DNA from: DASSBQ01 sp040981125
Lineage (GTDB): Bacteria; Nitrospirota; Nitrospiria; Nitrospirales; Nitrospiraceae
DNA: 64,000 bases
Reading direction: 5' to 3'
Assembly (NCBI GenBank): GCA_040981125.1
Contig: JANRMQ010000011.1
Span: 66,234 to 130,233 of the forward strand
The notes under the pieces are model-generated. The model had not been told where the DNA came from, searched no databases, and saw nothing but the letters and a program-made list of their open reading frames with translations. Positions 1 to 7,573 of this stretch are shown piece after piece; position 1 is the first letter of the stretch; every line of letters starts with the position of its first letter. The position numbers and the translations under genes are program-made.

Positions 1-645
1 AAAGGCTCGTTGACCAATGCGATCGACGAGGTGCGAAACTATTACAGCGCCTCGGGATCGGCGGCGCCCTTCGAACGCCAAGCGCTCATCAAACTCCGCA
101 GGGTGGCAGGCGATCATGACCTTGGCCGGCAAGTGGAAATCCACCGTGATGCGTTCGTGTACGGCCTGGAACCTTGGGATGAAGGAACGGCGCTGGACCT
201 TCGACGGCGGCAGGTGAAGGAATTGGTGGAGCCGGGACAGGTCAATGTCAAATACAGCCCGGGCGGTCTCATCGATATCGAGTATGCCGTGCAATATCTT
301 CAAATCATCCACGGGCATCGCCGGCCGGTGTTGCGGCAGGTCAACACGTTGCATGCGCTCTCAGCTCTTGCACAGGAACATTTGATCAGTCCTCAAGAAG
401 CCGAGCGGCTGGAGAAAGCCTATACGTTCATTCGCAAGTTGATCGATGGACTTCGCATGGTGCGGGGCCATGCCAAGGATTTGGTCCTTCCCGAGACCTA
501 TTCGGACGATTTCGTGTTTCTGGCGCGGCGGCTGGGCTACACCACGGAGGACTGGCAGGCCGGTGCCAAACGCCTCCAATCCGATATTGAGCAGCATATG
601 AGCGGGACGAAGAAGTTTTTTGAGAAGAAATTTGGAAGGTTGTGA
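1..645 (+). CDS. glnE: Glutamine synthetase adenylyltransferase/deadenylylase, 3' fragment
   Basis: This is the C-terminal part of the bifunctional enzyme that adds and removes AMP on a tyrosine of glutamine synthetase in response to PII state. The visible segment has the family signature KYSPGGLIDIEY near residue 80, the acidic metal-binding motif of the second nucleotidyltransferase domain, followed by the helical C-terminal region. The frame enters from the left edge, so the start is outside the window. The partner is present: glnA at 14538-15947 keeps the target tyrosine at residue 397. The gene ends in a TGA at the border of a repeat-rich accessory region. Confidence 0.88.
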   Translation, partial: KGSLTNAIDEVRNYYSASGSAAPFERQALIKLRRVAGDHDLGRQVEIHRDAFVYGLEPWDEGTALDLRRRQVKELVEPGQVNVKYSPGGLIDIEYAVQYLQIIHGHRRPVLRQVNTLHALSALAQEHLISPQEAERLEKAYTFIRKLIDGLRMVRGHAKDLVLPETYSDDFVFLARRLGYTTEDWQAGAKRLQSDIEQHMSGTKKFFEKKFGRL

Positions 646-832
646 GGTCGGGAGGACAGCGGGTCTTCCCGGCTCCGGCGGCGGCTCAAACCTGCATGGC
701 CTCGGAGCGACTCGGCTGCGGAACTCGGTCCGTTGCTACTTGTGGTCAACGGACCGTCGGACAGTCCTCGCCGTCACCTCCGGTGCCCCTCGCTCCAACG
801 CCATGCGAGCCGCCGCAAGTCGCCAGGAAGCG
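645..832 (+). repeat. Dispersed repeat, copy 1
   Basis: This starts right after glnE. It runs from a GGCGGCGGCTCA block through a hairpin (arms 727-735 GGTCCGTTG and 747-755 CAACGGACC) to a CGCCGCAAGTCGCCAGG end. The same order of blocks recurs at 1040-1237, partly at 862-1011 and 1973-2140, and inverted at about 8560-8760. Several short frames are open here, but they are products of the repeat and match nothing I recognise. Confidence 0.7.
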
Positions 833-861
833 CGTCGTCCTCCCCCCGTTGGGAAAACCAA

Positions 862-1011
862 ACAGTGCTCGCACTCGCCTTCGGCGACCGCATCAATGCA
901 CCCATGCGAACCATCGCAAGTCGCCAGCAACACCAGTCACCCACCCTCGCATAGCGGAAAGGACGAACGTATTGCGAATCAGTGACCCGCCGCAAGTCGC
1001 CAGAAAGCCCG
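862..1011 (+). repeat. Dispersed repeat, partial copy 2
   Basis: This partial unit starts at AACAGTGCTCGC and continues through CCCATGCGAAC, the CGCAAGTCGCCAGCAAC block and a CTCGCATAGCGGAAAGGA block to a second CGCCGCAAGTCGCCAG. It aligns by eye with 1995-2140, which carries the same blocks in the same order. The upstream hairpin arm is degraded. No gene is visible between 646 and 1403. Confidence 0.65.
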
Positions 1012-1039
1012 CTGTCAAGCGGAGGAGGCAAGCAAGCCT

Positions 1040-1237
1040 GGAAGAATTACCGTGGGATGGTGAGTCCTGCTGGGCTCCGACGGCGGCTCAGACCTGCAGG
1101 GCTTTGTAGCCACTTAGCTGTGCAACTCGTTCCATTCCTTGACTTCGTCCGAATGGAACAGCGAACAGTGCTCGCTATCGCCTCCGGCGACCGTAACTAC
1201 AAACCCCTGCGAGCCGCCGAAAGTCGCCACTACTGCT
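1040..1237 (+). repeat. Dispersed repeat, copy 3 with covarying hairpin
   Basis: This has the same block order as copy 1: GGATGGTGAGTCC, GGCGGCTCAGACCTGCAGG, the hairpin, AACAGTGCTCGC, a GCGAGCCGCC block and an AAGTCGCCA end. The hairpin arms are GTTCCATTC (1129-1137) and GAATGGAAC (1151-1159). They differ from copy 1 on both sides but still pair perfectly, which is compensatory change. From here to the next gene at 1404 I see nothing else. Confidence 0.68.
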
Positions 1238-1403
1238 AGCCACCGAGTATTATGTTTGTTGATCGCCGCAAGGGATTTGCGGACGGATGGTTCGGACATT
1301 GTGCACATTTTGAGCGTTGTGGGAACAAGCCCTCCAATCGCATTCAGGCTTCATCCTGCCGGAACAGCATGCTAATATTGAGCCGACAGCTTGATAATGT
1401 GAC

Positions 1404-1640
1404 ATGCCGACTGTACTGAGAGTAGGGCCCTATCGCTTCTTCTTTTATGCAAGTGACCGTGATGAACCACTTCATATACATGTTGAGCGCGAAGGCAATG
1501 TCGCGAAATTTTGGCTTGATCCAGTCAGACTCCAAGAAAGCGGCGGTTTTTCTCGGTCTGAACTGAACCGAATCCAGAAACTTATCCACCTTAACCAGAA
1601 TCACCTTCGAGAGGCGTGGCATGGATACTTTGGCGATTGA
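1404..1640 (+). CDS. DUF4160 domain protein, putative toxin-antitoxin component
   Basis: This 78-residue protein fits DUF4160: it opens with a YRFFFYASD segment, has the diagnostic EPLHIHV stretch near residues 27-33, and ends with HLREAWHGYF. Members are small cytoplasmic proteins of unknown biochemistry, usually encoded directly before a DUF2442 gene. That is the case here: the downstream start at 1621 lies inside this gene, giving a 20-base overlap and likely translational coupling. Such pairs are listed as candidate toxin-antitoxin modules, but the toxic activity of this copy is unproven. It sits between two copies of the dispersed repeat, consistent with acquired DNA. Confidence 0.75.
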   Translation: MPTVLRVGPYRFFFYASDRDEPLHIHVEREGNVAKFWLDPVRLQESGGFSRSELNRIQKLIHLNQNHLREAWHGYFGD

Positions 1641-1965
1641 CGTTGTCACCCCGACTGCCGAATCAGTCATAGTGACCAACGACACGTTGACTGTCGAACT
1701 GACTGATGGACGAAGCCTCTCAGTCCCTCTTGCTTGGTTCCCGCGTTTGGTGCAAGCCACCGCAACCGAACGCCGAGCTTGGCGGTTCATTGGACGAGGT
1801 CGCGGGATTCATTGGGACAAGCTGGACGAGGACATCAGCATCAATGGGCTTCTAGCAGGCAAACCCTCCGGGGAAAGTCAGGATTCATTCAAGAAATGGC
1901 TCGCTTCCCGCCAAGGCAGCCGATCCAGAAGAACGGGTTCCCGCTCCAGTGCTCATCGGCGTTGA
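1621..1965 (+). CDS. DUF2442 domain protein, partner of DUF4160
   Basis: This 114-residue protein matches DUF2442. It has an N-terminal beta-rich part (DTLTVELTDGRSLSVPL), the WFPRL motif near residue 40, and the closing IHWDKLDEDISINGLLAG segment around residues 82-99. It overlaps the DUF4160 gene by 20 bases, so the two are probably made together. In the proposed pair this is the antitoxin-like or DNA-binding half, which is inference from family context. The C-terminal tail after residue 100 is rich in serine and arginine and looks like run-on coding into flanking sequence, possibly after loss of the original stop. Confidence 0.72.
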   Translation: MDTLAIDVVTPTAESVIVTNDTLTVELTDGRSLSVPLAWFPRLVQATATERRAWRFIGRGRGIHWDKLDEDISINGLLAGKPSGESQDSFKKWLASRQGSRSRRTGSRSSAHRR

Positions 1966-1972
1966 CCCGATC

Positions 1973-2140
1973 GTTCCATTCCTTGACTTCGTCCGAATGA
2001 AACAGCGAACAGTGCTCGCTATCACCTCCGGCGACGACAATCAACGCACCCATGCGAACGCCGCAAGTCGCCAGCAACGTCAGTCACCAACCTCGCATAG
2101 CGGAAGGAAGGAGCATATTGGGGACCAGTGACCGCCGCAA
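1973..2140 (+). repeat. Dispersed repeat, copy 4
   Basis: This starts with hairpin arms GTTCCATTC (1973-1981) and GAATGAAAC (1995-2003), which pair with one mismatch. It goes on through the AACAGTGCTCGC, CCATGCGAACGCCGCAAG and CTCGCATAGCGGAAGGA blocks. It lies between the DUF2442 gene and the IS remnant. The terminal inverted repeat of the IS begins at 2151, about ten bases after the recognisable repeat ends. Confidence 0.68.
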
Positions 2141-2150
2141 ATTACCCTAC

Positions 2151-3076
2151 TGATCTTCCCCCGGTTTCGTGGACACCGGGTTATGCAACTGCCACTCTCG
2201 CTGCAAATTCCGCCGGCGACTGATAACCGAAGGTCGAGTGGCGGCGCGGCCGATTATAAAACACTTCAAGGTATTCAAAGATGTCCTGCGTGGCTTCCTC
2301 CCGTGTCCGGTACTGGCAATGACGAATCCGTTCCCGTTTCAACGTGCCGAAGAAGCTCTCCACGCAGGCGTTGTCCCAACAGTTTCCTCGACGCGACATG
2401 CTCCCGATCATGCCCGCGGCGCGCACGTGCTGTTGGTAGGCTGTGGCGGCATACTGACTGCCGCGATCTGAATGATGGAGCAGCCCGGGTTTCGGATGAC
2501 GACGGTTGAGCGCCATCACTAACGCCTGCTGCGTCAACTCCCCCGTGAGCCGACTGCCCATGGCCCAGCCCCCCACAGCTCGTGAATAGAGATCCCGCAG
2601 CACGGCCAGATAGAGCCAGCCTTCCATCGTCCAGATGTACGTGAGATCCCCGGCCCCACACCTGATTCGGGGCGGCCACGGTAAATTGCCGGTTCAGTTG
2701 ATTGGCGGCCACCGGGAACAGATGGCTGGAGTGGGGGGTCGCACGCCACTTCGTGACGGTCTTGGCGCGTAGCCCATCGTGCCGCATGAGCCGGGCCACG
2801 CGATGACGCCCCACTCCTCGACCTCGCTCGACCAGCACCCGCCACATCCGTGGGCTCCCATAGGTCTGGCGACTCTCGTGATGGAGCTGGCGCAGTTCGG
2901 TCAAGAGTGTCTGATTCGCAGCTGCTCGGGCGCTTGCCGGGCGCGTGCGCCAGGCATCATACCCGGCGGGCGATACCGCCAACGCGCGGCACATCAGGCG
3001 GATCGAATAGCGACGGTCGTACTCCTGGATCACCCGGTATCTCATCGCGACTCCTTCGCGAAGCACGCCGCCGCAT
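2151..3076 (-). mobile_element. Truncated IS3-family element
   Basis: This is a decayed relative of the intact element at 7214-8463, in opposite orientation. Its right terminal repeat is kept at the left edge (2151, TGATCTTCCCCCG). The transposase region follows to about 3076, where only the last ten or so codons of orfA survive. The rest of orfA and the other terminal repeat are gone. The sequence switches inside a CCGCCGCA stretch into repeat-like DNA (GTCGCCAGCAAGG), so the break lies where the IS and the dispersed repeat share bases. Confidence 0.85.
2181..3045 (-). pseudogene. IS3-family transposase orfB, frameshifted
   Basis: This starts at 3045 (MRYRVIQEYDRR) and runs in frame to about residue 130. 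There one extra C in a run at about 2652-2656 shifts the frame, compared with the intact copy at 7570-8433. The remainder continues in a second frame from about 2650 to 2181, with the integrase-core motifs LLHHSDRGSQY and WDNACVESFFGTLKRE. The catalytic acidic residues are therefore split across two frames. With orfA also lost, the copy cannot make its own transposase. Confidence 0.85.
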
Positions 3077-3496
3077 GTCGCCAGCAAGGCTCACCATCTT
3101 CCCGTAGCCGCGGTGACCGTCGCTCCAAGGCCATGCGAGCCGTTGTAAGTCACCGCTAACGCCCGCCATCGCCCTCCACGTAATGGGAAGGACGGGCAAG
3201 ACTAGAAGCACCATTATGTTTCTGCTTACCGTCCTGTACGGTGACCAAGGCCCCATGCAAATTGCCGTACCTCGCTGGCCGCCCTCCTCCCTGCATGCGG
3301 ATGGAATGGAATACAATCGAACTCGGATGGATCATTCCGTAGGATGGTGCGTGTTGCCGGCTCAGACAAGTCGTTTGCCTAACAATAATTAGCTTACTCT
3401 GAACAAGCAATAATTCGTAAGAGTTGCCTTGATACGAATCGGCAATTTGCGATAACATTTTGCGTCCTTAGGCAGTAATCTCCACGAGGTGACTCG
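3077..3496. other. Gene-free stretch before the Z1 cassette
   Basis: The first 100 bases hold degraded pieces of the dispersed repeat, including CCATGCGAGCCG and GTAAGTCACCGC. The last 130 bases are AT-rich and are probably the promoter region of the cassette. An inverted repeat, ATTCGTA (3413-3419) and TACGAAT (3433-3439), lies about 60 bases before the start codon and could be an operator. I see no convincing coding frame. Confidence 0.5.
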
Positions 3497-5359
3497 ATGG
3501 CCTTCAACATAGGCGACTTTGCAATCCCACCTAAAAATACCGTTCGATATCATAAGAGACTAGAGAAGCTTAAAGCATCCGGCCGATATACTGTCAGCAT
3601 AGAGAAAGCGGTCGAAGGTGCAATTGCGAATATTAGCGAGGAGCGGAGCAGATCCTTTGTGATCTATGGGGAACCTCAAAGTGGCAAAACAGAAATGATG
3701 ATTGCTCTCACCGCCCGGTTGCTCGATGAGGGCCATAGACTTATAGTTGTACTTTTAAATGATAGCGTTCAATTACTTAATCAGAATCTAGAACGTTTTA
3801 GAAGGTCTGGATTGGATCCAGCCCCAAAGAACTTTAACGAAATCCTAGATCCAACTATCGAGATTGGCGAAAGTGAGTGGGTGATTTTCTCCAAGAAAAA
3901 TTCTAAGGACCTCAAAAAGCTAATTAACAAACTACACTCTCAGGATGGAAAAATTATTATCGACGATGAGGCCGACTATGCAACGCCAAACTCTAAGATT
4001 AATCACGGCGAAAGGACAAAGATCAATGAGCTTGTAGGAAATCTCATTGGCAATGAGGGTATTTACATTGGCGTGACTGCCACTCCAGCGCGCCTCGATC
4101 TGAACAATACATTTGAGAACGACAACGAGAGATGGATTGATTTCCCCCCTCACCCAGACTACAAGGGACAGAATACTTTTTTCCCGGTATCCCTGAAAGA
4201 GCCGCTTGGCTATAGGCTTAATCTACTCCCAGATACTGGAGATGATCCAAAGCATCTTCGCGAAGCATTGTTCGGTTTTTTTGTCAATGTGGCCTATCTC
4301 AATCTGAGGATCAATCCAGAGGAAACCAACTACTGCATGTTGATCCACACCAGCGGGAAGAAGGCCGACCACACGGGAGATTACAAACAGGTCGTCAAGG
4401 CTTTTGCCTCGCTGAAAAATGTAGACGACGACAAATTTGAAAGTTATCTTCGGAGAATTTGGGAAATAGCAAAAGACCGTTACCCCGGCGAGGAAGATAC
4501 CCTTACAAAGTACATCCGGCAAAACATCAACCGAAACACGATAGTCGTGATGAACAGTGATATTGACAAGAAGGTTGTCGACTACATGAGCGCTACTGTT
4601 CCCTCAACACTCTTCACAGTCGCCATTGGAGGAAATATCGTTTCGAGAGGTGTCACATTTGAGCATCTGCTATCGATGTTTTTCACACGAGATGTGAAGC
4701 ATAGAATCCAGCAAGATACATATATTCAGCGCGCTAGGATGTTCGGATCGCGAGAGTCCTACTTGCATTATTTCGAACTATCTATCCCAGAAAGATTATA
4801 TCTGGACTGGCACAAATGCTTTGTTTTCCATACGCTAGCGCTTGGCTCTATACGCTCTGGGAATGGCTCGCCTGTGTGGCTGGAAGATTCAAGAATTGCC
4901 GCTGTCGCATCAAGCAGCATTAACCGGTCCACCGTAACTATGGATAGCGGAGAGATGAGTTTTGAGTTGTTCGACTATCACAATAGTATTGAGGAATTGG
5001 TTTCCAGTGACCTACCTAGTCTCCAAAAATTAGAGAGGATCGCTCAGAAGCTTGGTAACTCCCGGCTTCCTGAATTTCTACTGACATACATAAGAAACTT
5101 CAGCCCTGATGCGGATCAGTCGCTGGCCATACACGAATCGCGTTCCATCGCAGGATACAAGGATGCTGGGACCGATCAGGACAAGGTTCGCAGAACCAAG
5201 GGCTTCATCGGACAATCGGATCTTGAAGAAAAAAAGTACCCTTTAGCAATTCACCACGTGAAAATCTTTTACAATCAGGCTCAAAAAGCCAGAGTGTTCT
5301 ACAAGTACAAAGGCAACATCAAGTTCTTGAAGAATCTAAAGGTGGTGTCACATGCTTAA
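3497..5359 (+). CDS. Z1-domain ATPase/helicase-like protein, putative restriction or defence component
   Basis: This 620-residue protein combines a P-loop ATPase front half with a Z1 domain. Visible motifs are Walker A GEPQSGKTE (58-66), a DEAD-like Walker B DDEAD (156-160), a TATPA motif (194-198), and the Z1 signature GGNIVSRGV from 378 with QDTYIQRARMFG (406-417). Z1 proteins are superfamily 2-like ATPases known from restriction-modification clusters with methylases and nucleases. An SD-like GAGGTGA at 3484 supports this start. The gene overlaps the next start by eight bases and heads a three-gene cassette that is AT-richer than its surroundings. The motor role in DNA surveillance is inferred; no MORC/MutL-type partner is encoded nearby. 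Confidence 0.82.
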   Translation: MAFNIGDFAIPPKNTVRYHKRLEKLKASGRYTVSIEKAVEGAIANISEERSRSFVIYGEPQSGKTEMMIALTARLLDEGHRLIVVLLNDSVQLLNQNLERFRRSGLDPAPKNFNEILDPTIEIGESEWVIFSKKNSKDLKKLINKLHSQDGKIIIDDEADYATPNSKINHGERTKINELVGNLIGNEGIYIGVTATPARLDLNNTFENDNERWIDFPPHPDYKGQNTFFPVSLKEPLGYRLNLLPDTGDDPKHLREALFGFFVNVAYLNLRINPEETNYCMLIHTSGKKADHTGDYKQVVKAFASLKNVDDDKFESYLRRIWEIAKDRYPGEEDTLTKYIRQNINRNTIVVMNSDIDKKVVDYMSATVPSTLFTVAIGGNIVSRGVTFEHLLSMFFTRDVKHRIQQDTYIQRARMFGSRESYLHYFELSIPERLYLDWHKCFVFHTLALGSIRSGNGSPVWLEDSRIAAVASSSINRSTVTMDSGEMSFELFDYHNSIEELVSSDLPSLQKLERIAQKLGNSRLPEFLLTYIRNFSPDADQSLAIHESRSIAGYKDAGTDQDKVRRTKGFIGQSDLEEKKYPLAIHHVKIFYNQAQKARVFYKYKGNIKFLKNLKVVSHA

Positions 5360-5897
5360 GGAGTTCAAATTCTTTCACGGTGTGGTATTTGCTGATCTTA
5401 TCCATGCGACCGGCAGCAAACTCACTATACGGTCTTACTCATCTACCAGTAATTCCTCATACGTGATAAATGAGAATTTCGGTCTGTACATCAAGTATTC
5501 TTCAAAAAGAATGTCTCCATGGAGGTATTCGTTCAAGAGAGAACATCAAGATGAAATAGCAAAGATGAGACAAGATTTTGGCCAGGTATATGTAATATTT
5601 GTTTGCAACGACGATGGTTATGTTGCGCTGAATTTCTCACAACTGAAGACGATCTTGAATGACCAACATGATGACGTTGAATGGGTCAGCGTATCGAGGA
5701 ATAGGAGAGAAATGTACCTTGTTAATGGGAGCGATGGGAAACTGCCCTTCAAGGTGGGGCAAAACAATTTCTCGAAAAAACTGCTAACTGCGGAAGAAAG
5801 GGGCAAAGGCGAGCTAGATGCACAAATTGAGACCGATTCATCCGTTTCCTGCTCGAATGGCGTCTTCCATTGCTTGGAGGAACATACCGCGTACTAG
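5352..5897 (+). CDS. Uncharacterised protein of Z1-methylase cassette, possible nuclease subunit
   Basis: I do not recognise this 181-residue protein with certainty. It is predicted to be soluble with alternating strands and helices. A conserved-looking core around residues 36-60 (ENFGLYIKYSSKRMSPWRYSF) is followed by a helix with HQDEI and a hydrophobic strand (VYVIFVC, then NDDGYVAL). The order of strand, lysine-bearing strand, helix and strand would suit a compact PD-(D/E)xK-like nuclease, and the cassette otherwise lacks one, but a catalytic triad cannot be assigned by eye. The start overlaps the Z1 gene by eight bases. The last 27 codons overlap the methyltransferase gene in another frame, which is unusually long. 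Confidence 0.6.
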   Translation: MLKEFKFFHGVVFADLIHATGSKLTIRSYSSTSNSSYVINENFGLYIKYSSKRMSPWRYSFKREHQDEIAKMRQDFGQVYVIFVCNDDGYVALNFSQLKTILNDQHDDVEWVSVSRNRREMYLVNGSDGKLPFKVGQNNFSKKLLTAEERGKGELDAQIETDSSVSCSNGVFHCLEEHTAY

Positions 5898-7014
5898 CAA
5901 ACCACTGATGGTCCTAGATCCCATGGCAGGGTCTGGAACCACACTTATTGCAGCCCAATCGAAAGGCCATCAGGCTATTGGTTTCGATCGTGATCCTCTA
6001 GCAGTTGCAATGGCGAAGGTTTGGTGTTCCCGTCCAAACCTGAAACAAATCGAAAAAGCTACATCAGCAGTCATCACCGATGCTAAGAAGTGGCGTACTA
6101 TTCCATTGTCGTCCGCTTATCCGGATGGCGCTGATGAGGAGACTAAGGCCTTCGTGCGCTACTGGTTCGATGATACAAACAGGCGTCAACTCTCCGCACT
6201 ATCAAGGGCCATCGATAACCAAGGGAATGCACCGACTCGCGCTGTCCTGTGGTGTGCACTATCAAGATTGATAATTACAAAGGTCCGTGGCGTCTCATTA
6301 GCCATGGATGTTTCGCATAGTAGACCACACAAGACATATCATCGAGCTATGATCCATCCGCTAGATAAGTTTGTTTCTTCAGTCAATACCATTCTTAAGA
6401 TGATTCCTGGTCAATGCTCTAGTGCACCCTCTGCCCGTGTCCAACTCGGTGATGCACGCAAACTCCCTATTGGGAACAATACAGTCAATCTTGTAATTAC
6501 CTCCCCCCCGTATTTAGATGCAATTGATTACCTAAGAGGACATAAATTTTCATTGGTTTGGATGGGATACAGTATCAGTGAGTTAAGAGCAATACGGGCA
6601 ACCAATATAGGTCGCACCATATCTCGTACAAACGAATGCGATGTTCTACGATACCTCGAAGTAGTTAACAAAATGACACATGCTGATTCCTTATCAACAA
6701 GAACAAGAGGAATGCTTTGCAACTATGTTCATGACATGGAAGGGGCTGTGAGAGAAATTGCGAGAGTTCTTGTTCCCGGAGGAAAAGCGCTGTTTGTGAT
6801 AGGGGATTCCATGGTGCGTGGATCTTTCATCAAAAATTCAAGTGCTATAACTGAATTAGCACAATTGCATGGCCTGGCTGTAACTGCCAGACGTTCACGT
6901 ATACTGCCTTCTAATCGCCGATACTTACCTCCTCCGACGCTCAGTAGCTCTGGGGCCAAATTACAGTCAAGAATGCGGAATGAAGTTCTTATCTCTACAG
7001 AGAAAACAGGATGA
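5818..7014 (+). CDS. DNA methyltransferase (amino-N6-adenine or N4-cytosine type)
   Basis: This 398-residue enzyme has the SAM-binding motif DPMAGSGTT at residues 34-42 and the catalytic TSPPY motif at 228-232, so it should methylate an exocyclic amino group of A or C. The order motif I then motif IV, with HPFPARM close to the N-terminus, is the arrangement seen in methylases near Z1-type ATPases as I recall it. The conserved HPFPARM argues for the start at 5818 despite an 80-base overlap with the preceding gene. It is probably the self-protection methylase of the cassette, target unknown. Codon use and base composition are AT-richer than the flanks, pointing to lateral transfer. Confidence 0.88.
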   Translation: MHKLRPIHPFPARMASSIAWRNIPRTSKPLMVLDPMAGSGTTLIAAQSKGHQAIGFDRDPLAVAMAKVWCSRPNLKQIEKATSAVITDAKKWRTIPLSSAYPDGADEETKAFVRYWFDDTNRRQLSALSRAIDNQGNAPTRAVLWCALSRLIITKVRGVSLAMDVSHSRPHKTYHRAMIHPLDKFVSSVNTILKMIPGQCSSAPSARVQLGDARKLPIGNNTVNLVITSPPYLDAIDYLRGHKFSLVWMGYSISELRAIRATNIGRTISRTNECDVLRYLEVVNKMTHADSLSTRTRGMLCNYVHDMEGAVREIARVLVPGGKALFVIGDSMVRGSFIKNSSAITELAQLHGLAVTARRSRILPSNRRYLPPPTLSSSGAKLQSRMRNEVLISTEKTG

Positions 7015-7255
7015 GCCTATTCGGCAGCCAGAGTCACTCGGGACGATGACGCTCCCATAGGAAACAACGACAGCTTGAAACTGAAGTAAGGCGGCGGTCG
7101 CGCTGGAAGTCTTTCTAACTTTGCTTCTCGTCGCGGGCCAAAGAAGAAATTGATTAGCGTCCTTTTTGATTCGACTTGTCTCGACGTCGAACCGCAGTGA
7201 ATCGTTCGCTCTTTGACCCTCCCCCGATTTTACAGACACCTCCAGAAGGAGGAGC

Positions 7256-7573
7256 ATGATGAAATCGGAGGAGAGCATGACCACCAAACCACGACGGTCG
7301 TATACGGAGGCGTTCAAGGAAGAAGCGGTGCGCTTAGTCCGGGAGTCGGGGCATCCTGTCGCGCAGGTGGCGCGGGATCTGGGGATTGCCGACCATCTGC
7401 TCTATCGGTGGCGGGCGGAGCAGCAGCAGGCGGATGAGCGTGGGCAGACTGGCCAATCCCTGCGGGGTGAGCAGGCGGAACTGGCCAGACTCCGGCGAGA
7501 AAATGCCATTCTGAAGCAGGAGCGGGATTTTTTAAAACGTGCGGCGGCGTTCTTCGCGAAGGAGTCGCGATGA
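7256..7573 (+). CDS. IS3-family transposase OrfA
   Basis: This 105-residue protein has an N-terminal helix-turn-helix that binds the IS ends (PRRSYTEAFKEEAVRLV, then VAQVARDLGIADHLLYRW) and a leucine-zipper-like helix at residues 72-98 for multimer formation. Start choice is uncertain: ATG codons at 7256, 7259 and 7277 are all in frame, and AGAAGGAGG lies just before 7256. The last four bases overlap the orfB start as ATGA. The slippery heptamer T TTT TTA at 7528-7534 lies inside this gene, so part of translation should shift into orfB. Confidence 0.9.
   Translation: MMKSEESMTTKPRRSYTEAFKEEAVRLVRESGHPVAQVARDLGIADHLLYRWRAEQQQADERGQTGQSLRGEQAELARLRRENAILKQERDFLKRAAAFFAKESR
7528..7534 (+). promoter_or_regulatory. 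Predicted -1 ribosomal frameshift site
   Basis: In the orfA frame the bases read T TTT TTA, a canonical X XXY YYZ slippery heptamer. After a -1 slip the frame continues without a stop through about 12 codons into the orfB ATG at 7570. An OrfAB fusion transposase, the active form in IS3-family elements, can therefore be made. Confidence 0.7.

Noticed and set aside
642..1375. Several open frames of 70-155 codons between glnE and the DUF4160 gene
   Set aside because: They run through the dispersed repeat in several frames at once, have no SD and show low-complexity Arg/Ser/Pro composition.
645..2140. CRISPR array
   Set aside because: Repeats are long, imperfect and irregularly spaced, with no constant spacer length and no cas genes nearby.
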